From Planctomycetaceae bacterium (GTDB lineage Bacteria; Planctomycetota; Planctomycetia; Planctomycetales; Planctomycetaceae), in the NCBI GenBank assembly GCA_947476295.1, contig CANJQC010000003.1, positions 35,273 through 99,272 on the forward strand: 64,000 bases of DNA. The letters are read 5' to 3'. The position numbers and the translations under genes are program-made. Position 1 is the first letter of the stretch; every line of letters starts with the position of its first letter. Positions 19,738 to 29,554 of this stretch are shown piece by piece. Under the pieces are notes generated by a model. That model was not told where the DNA came from and made no database searches. It saw nothing but the letters and a program-made list of their open reading frames with translations.

Positions 19738-20709
19738 CTACAGAGACGCAAATGCTTTGAGGTGGCTGTGCAGGAAATGAGGTCTCCGAATTCGGTGTTG
19801 GATGCGATTAAGGATACGCTCGGCCTGAATGGTCGGATGATCGGCAGCGTCAGCTGAAAAGCCAACGACTGAACCGATTCCGAACACTCCGGAACACCAC
19901 GTTTCCAAATTTGCGGCGCACCATAACTGACCGTGTTCATCTGGTTCGATTCCGATTGCTGGCAAACCTAGATGCTCGGTGAAACCTACCGTTCGTCTGC
20001 AATCCACGATCTGTTGTTCGTCTGGCGAAACAGGTCCTTCACTCGTCAGACCGAGTTTCGACGGATGATGCACGATCTGCACACCGGCGTCTTCAGCCAA
20101 TTCCAGAAGGTCACAATCGTCTTTCTCAGGAGCCACCAGGCTGGTCTGAACTCCAAACAGACTAAGCAGGGAAGCAATCCCGGCACCAAAGGCTTCGCCG
20201 CCCAGCACGATCAACGAATCAGGAAGACTGCGTCCTTCGAGAACGGATTCGACGCGACGGAATGGCAACAGTCCAAGTGGACGATACACGGCCGCTCGAC
20301 GCACGCCTGTCCCGATCACAATGTTGGTCGCACTCATAACCGTCCGCTTGCACGACATTCCACTTGTGACAGCGAGGCTGTTGCGACTTACAAAACGGGA
20401 CTCCCCTGGCACAACGTCCACACCCAGTCGCTCCAGCAACTCAATCGCTTCTGAAGTTTCCGCATTGATGGCACCGGCAAGCAATCGCCGCAGCAAACGT
20501 GGCGTAGCGATGCGGCGGAGAAGCGAACGACGAATTGCGGTGTAGTCGATGGATAGTTCCGTCACGAGTCGGCGGAGCGCTTGTTCCATCATCCATGAAG
20601 AATGGCGTTGTTCTGGCACTGCCATTGCTACCCGCTGCCCGGCACCGATTGCGGCGCACGCTATTTCCATCGCAGCTTCGTCGTTTCCAAGAATCGCGAT
20701 GTCGTATCG
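19738..20709 (-). CDS. Degenerate FAD/NAD(P)-dependent disulfide-oxidoreductase-like protein
   Basis: YDIAILGNDEAAMEIACAAIGAGQRVAM and internal LIVLGGEAFGAGIASLLSLFGVQTSLV, ATNIVIGTG, VFGIGSVVG; lacks CxxxxC and the C-terminal dimerisation domain. Confidence 0.65.
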   Translation of the reverse strand, partial: RYDIAILGNDEAAMEIACAAIGAGQRVAMAVPEQRHSSWMMEQALRRLVTELSIDYTAIRRSLLRRIATPRLLRRLLAGAINAETSEAIELLERLGVDVVPGESRFVSRNSLAVTSGMSCKRTVMSATNIVIGTGVRRAAVYRPLGLLPFRRVESVLEGRSLPDSLIVLGGEAFGAGIASLLSLFGVQTSLVAPEKDDCDLLELAEDAGVQIVHHPSKLGLTSEGPVSPDEQQIVDCRRTVGFTEHLGLPAIGIEPDEHGQLWCAANLETWCSGVFGIGSVVGFSADAADHPTIQAERILNRIQHRIRRPHFLHSHLKAFASL

Positions 20710-20982
20710 CATTATGTCACCTAGCCTCTGAATGCTTGACCACGAGGCTCGGAACCCATTTCGATTCAAGGCCACGTACAATGTTGGACACGCTGTTGCT
20801 GAATTTGCAAAATAGGCAATCTGGTGATTTTGATCGGCAGTCTTCCGATCGCTCCTGAGGCGAAGACCAGAGAAGCGAGGAAAGATGAATCAGGCATTTC
20901 GCTGGACACGGGTTGTAACGATGCTGAGACTTATAGCGTTCCGAGTTCTCGAAGCGCGGCAACGGAAGCCGATCCATCAGTC

Positions 20983-21993
20983 ATGACACAAAATGAATTA
21001 CTCCCCGCGCCGACAGGCAACGACCAGTTTTACAGGAGGCGGATGTTGGTTGTCGCGACCATTGCCGGAATTCTTGCGATGGTGCTGGTGTATCCGTTTT
21101 CGCTGCCAGGACGGCATTGGTCGGAATTATTCAATCTGGCTCATGCGCCGTCGTTCTTTGCGGCGTACCTGCTGGTTGCCGGTCTGTTCGATCCATCCAG
21201 CATCGGTTTTCCAAAGACATGGCGCCGTATTCTGCCGCTCGGTGCGGTACGACTGCTGATTCTTGTGATCGCGCTGACAGCGTTTGGTGCTTCTTGCGAA
21301 GTGTTACAGGGATTCGTCGGTCGTTCGCCCACCGCGAGCGACATTGTTGCTAACGGATGTGGTCTGTTCGCTGGGTTGTTCTGGTGTCTCAATCGACAAC
21401 GAACTGAGCGAGCTGGCCGCATCGGTTTTTCACTGATCGCCGCAGGCTTGTTGATCGTGGTGAGTTGGTCTCCGATCCTGGAGCTGCATGATTGCTTCCG
21501 GCAGCACCAAGATTTTCCGCTGCTGGCGTCCTTTGAACGCCCCAAGGAACTGCACGCATGGTACGCGCATGAAGCCACAATTGACCAATCAACGGCGTGG
21601 TCGACTCGCGGGTCCGCATCCATGCGCGTCCAAGGATCCGCTGGTACAGCGTATCCGGGGGTCAACTTTCAATGGCCAATCGCTGACTGGCATGGATGGA
21701 CCGCTTTGGAATTTGACGTCTTCAATCCCTGTGACAAACAGCTCAAGCTGAGAATCAAAGTCACCGACAAATTGCATGCCGCAACCGATTTCGCGGCAAC
21801 TGATCGTTATACCACATCCGTTGAATTGCCACCTGGAAAACATGTCTGCATCCGTATTGAACTTGCAGACGTGAAAAAAGGCCCTGTAACTCGACCGATG
21901 GACTTGAGCCAGATCGAATCGATGAATCTCATCATCGTACGTCCGAAAACGGACTTCGTGTTTATGATTGACAATGTGCGGTTGACAGATTAG
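20983..21993 (+). CDS. VanZ-like membrane protein with C-terminal carbohydrate-binding-like domain
   Basis: ELFNLAHAPSFFAAYLLVAGLF...LQGFVGRSPTASDIVANGCGLFAG (VanZ-like), then a beta-sandwich-like tail (GWTALEFDVFNPCDKQLKLRIKVTD...MIDNVRLTD). ORF opens at 20824; start uncertain. Confidence 0.7.
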   Translation: MTQNELLPAPTGNDQFYRRRMLVVATIAGILAMVLVYPFSLPGRHWSELFNLAHAPSFFAAYLLVAGLFDPSSIGFPKTWRRILPLGAVRLLILVIALTAFGASCEVLQGFVGRSPTASDIVANGCGLFAGLFWCLNRQRTERAGRIGFSLIAAGLLIVVSWSPILELHDCFRQHQDFPLLASFERPKELHAWYAHEATIDQSTAWSTRGSASMRVQGSAGTAYPGVNFQWPIADWHGWTALEFDVFNPCDKQLKLRIKVTDKLHAATDFAATDRYTTSVELPPGKHVCIRIELADVKKGPVTRPMDLSQIESMNLIIVRPKTDFVFMIDNVRLTD

Positions 21994-22170
21994 AGATAAA
22001 TGAGGCCACGCACGAAAATGCCAGTTGGATGCACTGCCCCGTTTCGTCTCGATGATGCAGCGACAGTAGGGCGGGAATATCGAGTCTCGCGTGCGCTGGC
22101 CCACGATGACGGGGGGCGATCACACAGTTGCAGCAGTAGGACGACCTCGCCGCTCGCGCGGTCGCCTCAG

Positions 22171-22644
22171 TCATACCTGCGAGCGGACACCGTAGCGAAT
22201 AGATTTGATTTGTTCTTCAACGTCATCATCGTCAAGTGATTCGTCTCCGGCCATGAATTCGCGGCGATGATACGCAACTTGCTCGTTCGGTGTGTTATCG
22301 CGCATCTCGGCGTCATTGAGTCTGTACGCACCTTCGTCGCAACGGTTGAAGAACATGCGAAACCAAAGCATTTGCTCGACATTCCTCTGTGGATAGTACA
22401 AGCGGACTTTTAGACCCTGCTCGTGCCATTCAAACAGCATCCCGAAGAAACCGCTCGGGATATATTTTACTGCAGACAAATCCACACCAATCGCTCGAAA
22501 TTCATCCCGTTCGATAAGATTTGTGAGCGTTTCGCGGATTAGTGCAAGGTCTGCACCGTCCCAGATTTCCATATCGTCGAGCGAAACGATCGCAAAATCT
22601 TCCTCGGTCCGAACGGTCAGACGCTGCCTCTTTCGTGAACTCAT
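22171..22644 (-). CDS. STAS-domain-like protein
   Basis: EEDFAIVSLDDMEIWDGADLALIRETLTNLIERDEFRAIGVDLSAVKYIPSGFFGMLFEWHEQGLKVRLYYPQRNV, an anti-anti-sigma-like arrangement. Confidence 0.55.
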   Translation of the reverse strand: MSSRKRQRLTVRTEEDFAIVSLDDMEIWDGADLALIRETLTNLIERDEFRAIGVDLSAVKYIPSGFFGMLFEWHEQGLKVRLYYPQRNVEQMLWFRMFFNRCDEGAYRLNDAEMRDNTPNEQVAYHRREFMAGDESLDDDDVEEQIKSIRYGVRSQV

Positions 22645-23143
22645 CTCCGCCTTCTTCCTTCCAATCCTGAGTGCCCACGGTAAATCTTGCTTGAGTCAAC
22701 ACGAACGAATGCTGCAAAGGGTGAACCGAACAAAGATGATTTGTCGTCCTTCCATCTAAAAACGACGTAAGTGAATGTGAACAATTAACTTGCGATGACG
22801 AGATTTCCTGGAATCATCTGCCACTTGATGCAGGCGGTGTTGCGATAATGCCCCGCTCCCCCATTCAGAATGATGCTTTTGTTGAACGCAAGCCTGCGGA
22901 AACAAGGTTACTGAGGATGGCGGGAACACATGGTACACGCAGCGCCGCTACAACTGAGACGTCATTGTTTGGCCCAGAAAAATCTAACCCGTGGTTGCCG
23001 ACGCGTTTTCTTCAGCACCGATTGAAAAACTTTGTTTTGTTCGACTGCGGGCAATTACTCCAGGCACAGGCGGTGTGCGGTAACACTCGCAATCTGAGCT
23101 CTATGCTGTCGCATTCCTTGAGAATCACGTCTCATCTTTAGGC

Positions 23144-23171
23144 ATTTTTGGCAATGTAAATTGCCAAAAAT
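23144..23171. promoter_or_regulatory. Candidate SufR operator palindrome
   Basis: ATTTTTGGCAAT-GTAA-ATTGCCAAAAAT: perfect 12-bp arms, 96 nt upstream of the sufR-like ATG. Confidence 0.65.
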
Positions 23172-23267
23172 ATGTTTAAGCTTATCATCTTGCAAAATTA
23201 CTTGGTATGAGCTACGCGGAGCGACAATCGTTTTGAGGTCTGGCACCGAGAATTTGGAGTTATTGTA

Positions 23268-23936
23268 ATGTCTTCATCTATTGATGCGCGAGATCGCCAG
23301 ATCCTTGAGCATCTGCATCAGGCGACCGGGGGCGATGTTCAATCGCTCTGCGAAGTCCTAGGGGTCACACGAACGGCCATTCGGCAGCGGATTGGACGGC
23401 TGGAGTCTGCGGGGTTTGTGTTGTCGGAGTTGCAAGGGCAGTTGAGGGGGAGGCCTAGACATCTGTACCGTGTTACGCCCGAAGGACTCCACGAATTGGG
23501 TGAAAACTACCGCGAACTTGCGGTAGTGCTGTGGGAGGCGATTACGGGTTACGAAGATTCCGCCGTTCGTGAATCATTGATTGGCCGTGTTCAGAATGGG
23601 TTGGCGGAACGCTTCCGGAGGCAACTGATCGGTTGCGAGTCGATTGATGATCGGCTTGACCATTTGGCCGATGAAATGAAGTCGAGCGGCTTCAACGTGG
23701 AGAGTGATCATTCCGGCGGGTTGCGGATTCTTCGTGAAACGTCGTGTCCGTTTCCGATGCTGGCAGATGTGGACGAAGCGATTTGTCAGGTGGAGCGGCG
23801 TGTTTTGGAGCAAGTGTTGGGGGCTCCGGTGCAGTTTCGCTCACGTTGTCGCGACGGTCATGGCTGCTGCGAATTTCAGGTTTTGGACGCGCCAGTAGGG
23901 GCTGATCAGAGTTTGGAAAGTTCCAGAGGCGATTGA
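23268..23936 (+). CDS. sufR: SufR-like Fe-S biosynthesis transcriptional regulator
   Basis: HTH (VQSLCEVLGVTRTAIRQRIGRLESAGFV), C-terminal Cys cluster (SCPFPMLADVDEAICQVE...SRCRDGHGCCEFQV); located upstream of sufCBD. Confidence 0.8.
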   Translation: MSSSIDARDRQILEHLHQATGGDVQSLCEVLGVTRTAIRQRIGRLESAGFVLSELQGQLRGRPRHLYRVTPEGLHELGENYRELAVVLWEAITGYEDSAVRESLIGRVQNGLAERFRRQLIGCESIDDRLDHLADEMKSSGFNVESDHSGGLRILRETSCPFPMLADVDEAICQVERRVLEQVLGAPVQFRSRCRDGHGCCEFQVLDAPVGADQSLESSRGD

Positions 23937-24004
23937 AAGACGAAGTCATGCTGATAAAGTGCGGGCTGCAGTTCCTGTGACGTGGCACTTGCGGGGTTCA
24001 GTCA

Positions 24005-24589
24005 GTGCTTTCCAAGTATTTGGTAGCGGTTTTAGCAAGAGGTTTGAGCGACATGACATGGGTTGAAGGTCGATTCGAAGAAAACATGATCACGACCACG
24101 ATGGAGCAGGCCCTGAATTGGGGTCAACAGTCGAGCATCTGGCCGATGACATTCGGTCTCGCATGTTGCGCTATTGAAATGATGGCCGCAGGTGCAAGCA
24201 AGTATGACCTCGACCGTTTCGGTGCCGGAGCGTTTCGCGCGACGCCTCGTCAGGCTGACCTGATGATCGTGGCTGGCACTGTGACCTTCAAGATGGCGAG
24301 TCGCGTACGTCGTCTGTATGAACAAATGCCGGATCCGAAATACGTCATCGCAATGGGCGCCTGTACGGTCGGCGGTGGCCCGTACTTTAAGCACGGCTAT
24401 CACGTTGTTAAAGGCGTGGACCTTGTCGTTCCTGTTGATGTTTATGTTCCCGGATGTCCTCCGCGACCGGAAGCTCTGCTGGAAGGTCTGATGAGAATTC
24501 AGGATAAGATCAAAGCTCGTAAAGTAACTCGAGGTGAAACGGCATTACCAGTGCCGCATCATTCAGGTTATTCGGCTCTGAATGTGTGA
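24005..24589 (+). CDS. nuoB: NADH-quinone oxidoreductase subunit B (NuoB-like)
   Basis: [56 protein letters not shown]. Confidence 0.92.
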   Translation: MLSKYLVAVLARGLSDMTWVEGRFEENMITTTMEQALNWGQQSSIWPMTFGLACCAIEMMAAGASKYDLDRFGAGAFRATPRQADLMIVAGTVTFKMASRVRRLYEQMPDPKYVIAMGACTVGGGPYFKHGYHVVKGVDLVVPVDVYVPGCPPRPEALLEGLMRIQDKIKARKVTRGETALPVPHHSGYSALNV

Positions 24590-24597
24590 ATTGTTGC

Positions 24598-24675
24598 AGG
24601 GTGCGTGAAGCGAAGCGAAATGCACCATTGATAAAGATGTGGATTTGGTGTGTTCCGCTTCGCTTCACACACCCT
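24598..24675. repeat. REPIN-like inverted pair between nuoB-like gene and sufC
   Basis: AGGGTGCGTGAAGCGAAGCGAAATGCACC (24598..24626) versus reverse complement of 24647..24675 (AGGGTGTGTGAAGCGAAGCGGAACACACC): 25/29 identity, all differences transitions. Confidence 0.75.
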
Positions 24676-24803
24676 ACCCGGCGCTGCCACTGCTGGTCTG
24701 AAGTACGAAACAAATCTGACTGAATCCCGTTGAATTTTTTTCACCAGCGATAAGGTTTCCGTGTAAGCCCCGCGCTTGGTGTCTGTGAGGAAGTGCGACC
24801 GCA

Positions 24804-25613
24804 ATGAACAGTGTATTGAAAATCTCTGACCTTCATGTTTCCGTTGGAGAGACGCCCATTTTGAATGGGGTCAACATGGAGATTCGCCAGGGCGAAGTTC
24901 ACGCTCTGATGGGCCCGAATGGTTCCGGGAAAAGCACGCTGGCCTACGCATTGGCTGGCCACCCGAACTACACCGTGACAGAAGGCCGCATTGAGATTGA
25001 TGGCGTGAACGTCACCGAAATGGAAGCCGACGAGCGGGCTCGCCTAGGCATGTTCCTCGCGTTCCAGTATCCCGTTGTGATTCCCGGCGTGAAGGTTGCC
25101 GACTTTCTGCGACATGCCGTGTCCAATGTTCGCAATCCGGAACGCAAAGAGGGTGAAGGTCTGATCGGAATGCGGGAGTTCCGTAAGGAAATCCGAGAAC
25201 GCATGACTGCGTTGGATATGGATCATGAGTTTGCTCGCCGCTACCTGAACGATGGATTCTCTGGTGGAGAAAAGAAGCGGATGGAAATCCTGCAGCTGGC
25301 GATGCTTCAGCCGCGATTCGCGATCCTCGACGAAACAGACAGCGGGCTCGACAGCGATGCCGTACGAGTGGTCAGTGAGGGGCTTGCGAAACTCGCCGGC
25401 CCACAAATGGGTGTGCTGATCATTACGCACCACGAACGATTGCTGGAATTTAATCCGCCACAGTTTACACACGTGATGCTCGGTGGACGGATCGTCGAAA
25501 TCGGCGATGCAGCGCTCGCGCATGATCTGCACGCCAACGGATACGCCACTGTGCGGGCTCGGCATCCTGACGCTGAAGCGGAAAATGCAAAAGTTGAAGC
25601 GGCAGCGGTTTAG
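24804..25613 (+). CDS. sufC: Fe-S cluster assembly ATPase SufC
   Basis: [63 protein letters not shown]. Confidence 0.95.
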   Translation: MNSVLKISDLHVSVGETPILNGVNMEIRQGEVHALMGPNGSGKSTLAYALAGHPNYTVTEGRIEIDGVNVTEMEADERARLGMFLAFQYPVVIPGVKVADFLRHAVSNVRNPERKEGEGLIGMREFRKEIRERMTALDMDHEFARRYLNDGFSGGEKKRMEILQLAMLQPRFAILDETDSGLDSDAVRVVSEGLAKLAGPQMGVLIITHHERLLEFNPPQFTHVMLGGRIVEIGDAALAHDLHANGYATVRARHPDAEAENAKVEAAAV

Positions 25614-25692
25614 TGAAAATCGACTGCATGGAAGCCTTCCTCGCGGTCAGACAGATTTTGAAGTTATCGTTATCAGAATAAGTGAGTCAGTC

Positions 25693-27123
25693 ATGTCAAC
25701 AGATGCTCCTGTAAAGCCTGATGTGAAAAAGTCCGACGTTGAGTTTGGTTCGTACAAATACGGATTCCATGACTCGATGGACAACTATGCGTTCAAGAGC
25801 CGTAAAGGGCTGGACCCTCAGATTGTCCGCCAGATTTCGGAAATGAAGGGCGAACCAGAGTGGATGACCAACTTCCGCCTGGATTCACTCGCCATTTTTG
25901 AATCACGCCCGATGCCAAACTGGGGCGGCGACATGAGCGACCTAGATTTTCAGGATATTTTTTACTACATGAAGGCTGCGAACGAGCAGGAAACTTCGTG
26001 GGACGACGTTCCGGAAGACATCCGTCGAACTTACGATCGCCTCGGAATTCCGGAAGCGGAAAAGAAGTACCTGTCCGGCGTGAAAGCTCAGTACGATTCT
26101 GAAGTGGTGTACGGCAGCCTTCAGGAAGATCTCTCAAAGCAGGGTGTCATCTTCACCGACACCGACTCCGCACTGCGGGATTATCCTGACTTGTTCCGAG
26201 AGTATTTTGCGACCATCATTCCTCCCGGCGACAACAAGTTTGCCGCTTTGAACTCTGCGGTATGGTCAGGCGGTTCGTTCATCTACATTCCGAAAGGGGT
26301 GAAGATTGAGTTTCCGCTGCAGGCTTATTTCCGAATCAATAGCCAGAACATGGGACAGTTTGAACGCACACTGATCATCGTCGATGAAGGTGCCTCCGTT
26401 CACTACGTTGAAGGCTGCACCGCCCCGACCTACAGCAGCAACAGCCTGCATTCAGCTGTGGTCGAAATCGTCGTCAAGCGTGGCGCGCGATGTCGCTACA
26501 CCACGATCCAGAATTGGTCTAGCAACGTTTATAATCTGGTCACGAAGCGAGCCATGGCATATGGCGATTCGCTGATGGAATGGATCGACGGAAATCTCGG
26601 CTCCAAACTGACCATGAAGTATCCTGCGATCTGGTTGATGGAACCCGGGGCTCGTGGCGAAACGCTGTCAATTGCATTTGCCGGGCCGGGCCAGCATCAG
26701 GACGCAGGTGCCAAGATGGTTCACTGTGCTCCAAACACATCCAGCCGAATTATCAGCAAGAGTATTTCCAGAGGCGGTGGGCGCTCAAGCTATCGTGGTC
26801 TGGTCAAGATCCATAAAGATGCGAAGAACTGCCGTTCAAACGTTGTCTGTGATGCCTTGATTCTCGACCCAGCCAGCCGCAGCGATACCTATCCATACAT
26901 CGAAGTCGAAGAGCAGGACGTAGCGATTGAGCACGAAGCCAGCGTCTCGAAGATCGGCGAAGAACAATTGTTTTATCTGATGAGTCGCGGTCTGACCGAA
27001 GCCGAAGCCTCCGCCATGATCGTGACAGGCTTCATCGAGCCGCTCGTGAAAGAACTGCCGATGGAATACGCGGTCGAAATGAATCGTCTGATCGAACTTC
27101 AGATGGAAGGATCGGTTGGGTAG
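25693..27123 (+). CDS. sufB: Fe-S cluster assembly protein SufB
   Basis: [58 protein letters not shown]; start [10 protein letters not shown] at 25693. Confidence 0.95.
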   Translation: MSTDAPVKPDVKKSDVEFGSYKYGFHDSMDNYAFKSRKGLDPQIVRQISEMKGEPEWMTNFRLDSLAIFESRPMPNWGGDMSDLDFQDIFYYMKAANEQETSWDDVPEDIRRTYDRLGIPEAEKKYLSGVKAQYDSEVVYGSLQEDLSKQGVIFTDTDSALRDYPDLFREYFATIIPPGDNKFAALNSAVWSGGSFIYIPKGVKIEFPLQAYFRINSQNMGQFERTLIIVDEGASVHYVEGCTAPTYSSNSLHSAVVEIVVKRGARCRYTTIQNWSSNVYNLVTKRAMAYGDSLMEWIDGNLGSKLTMKYPAIWLMEPGARGETLSIAFAGPGQHQDAGAKMVHCAPNTSSRIISKSISRGGGRSSYRGLVKIHKDAKNCRSNVVCDALILDPASRSDTYPYIEVEEQDVAIEHEASVSKIGEEQLFYLMSRGLTEAEASAMIVTGFIEPLVKELPMEYAVEMNRLIELQMEGSVG

Positions 27124-27242
27124 TACTTCCTGCGAGCTGCAGGACGTCAATCCTCCGACTGATTCGTGATGTCTTCGCTCAGCTTTGTTAAGCTTGAAGC
27201 TGCCGAGCTGACAACTGGTGCTTCATAGGAGCTAGGATAGCG

Positions 27243-27512
27243 ATGGTAAAACTCAACGAAGAAGTTGCCCAGGCGTTGATGAAATGCCATGCGGAACTGC
27301 TTTCAGTTGAAGTGCCGGGGTCAGACCAACGTTTGGTCCTCGTCGAACAATCGACATTCGACACAGCGATGGTGGCTGTAAAACTTCAACAGAATGTGGA
27401 ATTGATACGGGAGGGGATTGCCGACTTGGAAGCTGGTAAAGTGCTGCCGTTGGATAAAGCGATGGAGCAGATCAGACGAGAGTTGCGTTTCCAGCCGCGG
27501 CAAGCAACATGA
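27243..27512 (+). CDS. Small protein, probable type II antitoxin
   Basis: 89 aa; C-terminal GKVLPLDKAMEQIRRELRF typical of antitoxins paired with ParE-type toxins; ATGA overlap with the downstream toxin remnant. Confidence 0.55.
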   Translation: MVKLNEEVAQALMKCHAELLSVEVPGSDQRLVLVEQSTFDTAMVAVKLQQNVELIREGIADLEAGKVLPLDKAMEQIRRELRFQPRQAT

Positions 27513-27845
27513 AGGAGCAGATCTCAATGCGAGCCATGCTGGATATCCAGCGGAACGCGGAATGGTGAGAATCGCACCATAGTTGCAGTCAGGCAGCCGA
27601 ATGGTTCTATCGTGTTTACGATCAACTTGAAGCGATTTCCAATGCTGCATTGAGTTATGGTGTGTCTGCTCAGAATGGAATGTTTCTATTCGAGGTGCGC
27701 GATGCCCTTAATTCGTCTGGGAAAACGGAAGAGCTATCGGGCCATTTTTCGAGTTCAGAATAATAACATAACTGTCTATCGTGTCGTTCGAGCGGCAGAG
27801 GGCACAATCGAGGCTGACGACCTTGAGAAGGGCGCGGCCTTTTGA
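27509..27845 (+). pseudogene. ParE/RelE-type toxin remnant (in-frame stop plus frameshift)
   Basis: Frame from 27509: MKEQISMRAMLDIQRNAEW*ESHHSCSQAAEWFYRVYDQLEAISNAALSYGVSAQNGMFLFEVRDALN; continues in the +1 frame as IRLGKRKSYRAIFRVQNNNITVYRVVRAAEGTIEADDL. Confidence 0.7.
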
Positions 27846-27870
27846 TTTGTCTCAGAGAGTTTTAACAATT

Positions 27871-29211
27871 ATGTCATCTATGTCATCCACAATCATCGAT
27901 GTTTCTCGTATCGGCTTCAGTACCGAAGTTTTCAAACAGTTCCTTGCAACATGCAACGAGCCGTCATGGATCACGGACGCGCGTCGAGTGGCGTTCGAGA
28001 CTTACCAAAACTTACTGCAGGAAGATCTTGATCCCGAAGAATTCAAACGAGTCGATTTGCGTGTCTTTAATGCCGCAAAGTTTCGACCGTCGAACGAGGA
28101 TGTCGATACGTCTGCGATTGATACGTTGCTAAGTAATCAGACCGAATTCGGCGGGGCGATCTCGCACGTGAATGGCCAATGCACGCAGTCAAGTGTGTCA
28201 GAAGTGATCGCGGCTCAGGGAGTGCTGTTCGGTGAACTGAATTCGCTGCTGACCAGCCATCGTGAATTGCTCGAACCATATTTCATGAAAAAGGCCGTGC
28301 GACCAGACTCGGACCGATTTTCGGCGTGGCACGCTGCGTTCTGGACCGGTGGGACACTTCTGTATATCCCGCGCAATGTTGAGGTCGCTCTGCCACTACA
28401 CAGTTTGATCGCTCATAGCCGCAACGGCGTGGCGGAGTTCAGCCACACACTGATCATCCTTGAAGACGGTGCCCGTGCGACGCTGTTGGAAGAAACGTCC
28501 TCCGCTTCAGAAAGCATTGCAGGCCTGCATGTTGGTTGTGTCGAATTGATCGTCGGCAAGAATGCGAATCTGCGATACGTGCAATTGCAGAACTGGAATC
28601 AGAATTCTTGGCATTTCGCGCATCAGGCTGGCGTCGTGGGCAGCAACGCTTCGTTGCAATGGACGGTTGTCGGTCTGGGCAGCAAATTGTCCCACATTCA
28701 TCAGGATATCAATCTGAACGGTCGCGCTGCCACTGCCGAAGTGAACGGCGTAACATTCGCAAGTGATCGCCAGAAGATCAGTTATTACACGCAGCAGCAT
28801 CATAAAGCGCAGGGAACGCACAGTGACCTGCTTTACAAAGAAGTCCTGAGGGATGAAGCGCGTGTTATCTGGCGCGGCATGATCAAAGTCGATCCCGCCG
28901 CGCAGCAGACAGACGGTTATCAGCGCAGCGATGCGTTGATGCTGAGTGATCATGCTCGCTGCGATTCCATCCCCGGTCTTGAAATCGAAGCCGACGATGT
29001 CCGATGCACCCACGGGGCAACAATGGGCCGAGTCGATCAGGACCAGATCTTCTACTGCATGAGTCGCGGGATATCCCGAAAAGAAGCCATGCACATGATT
29101 GTCGAAGGATTCTTCCAGCAGGTCTACGACCGGATCCCGGTCGAAGTTGTCCGCGAAACCCTCAGCCGTACCGTCCAGGGCAAACTCGGAATCGAAGCTG
29201 TCGCGATTTGA
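27871..29211 (+). CDS. sufD: Fe-S cluster assembly protein SufD
   Basis: AFWTGGTLLYIPRNVEVALPLHSLI, VNGVTFASDRQKISYYTQQHHKAQGTHSDLLYKEVL, GATMGRVDQDQIFYCMSRGISRKEA; start MSSMSST at 27871. Confidence 0.93.
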   Translation: MSSMSSTIIDVSRIGFSTEVFKQFLATCNEPSWITDARRVAFETYQNLLQEDLDPEEFKRVDLRVFNAAKFRPSNEDVDTSAIDTLLSNQTEFGGAISHVNGQCTQSSVSEVIAAQGVLFGELNSLLTSHRELLEPYFMKKAVRPDSDRFSAWHAAFWTGGTLLYIPRNVEVALPLHSLIAHSRNGVAEFSHTLIILEDGARATLLEETSSASESIAGLHVGCVELIVGKNANLRYVQLQNWNQNSWHFAHQAGVVGSNASLQWTVVGLGSKLSHIHQDINLNGRAATAEVNGVTFASDRQKISYYTQQHHKAQGTHSDLLYKEVLRDEARVIWRGMIKVDPAAQQTDGYQRSDALMLSDHARCDSIPGLEIEADDVRCTHGATMGRVDQDQIFYCMSRGISRKEAMHMIVEGFFQQVYDRIPVEVVRETLSRTVQGKLGIEAVAI

Positions 29212-29554
29212 GCGACTGATCAATAGTCAACAGCAGATCAAGAAATCTGTGTTGAGCTTTCAATACTCATTTCCAGACCACGGCCCAATGTTTCCCCTGA
29301 CACTTCCGAACCGGAAGCGTCATTACTCAGACTAAATTGCACTTGCAGAACAGATACCGCGGCCGTTCAAGGCGGAGTGTGCAGTGCGGTTGGCCTCATT
29401 TCTTCCGGAACATCTTGTGAAGGGAGCAGGCAAGTTCTGTCGCAGGCTTGCTGAATTCGTGCCGTCTACGTTAAATTCCGTGAATTCGGGGGTTTGCCGG
29501 TTCTGGTGAAGCATCTCAGTGGGCATAAACAACATAGGGCAGGAGGCCGTTTTT

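Noticed and set aside
28507-29223. 238-aa minus-strand ORF
   Set aside because: Antisense to sufD.
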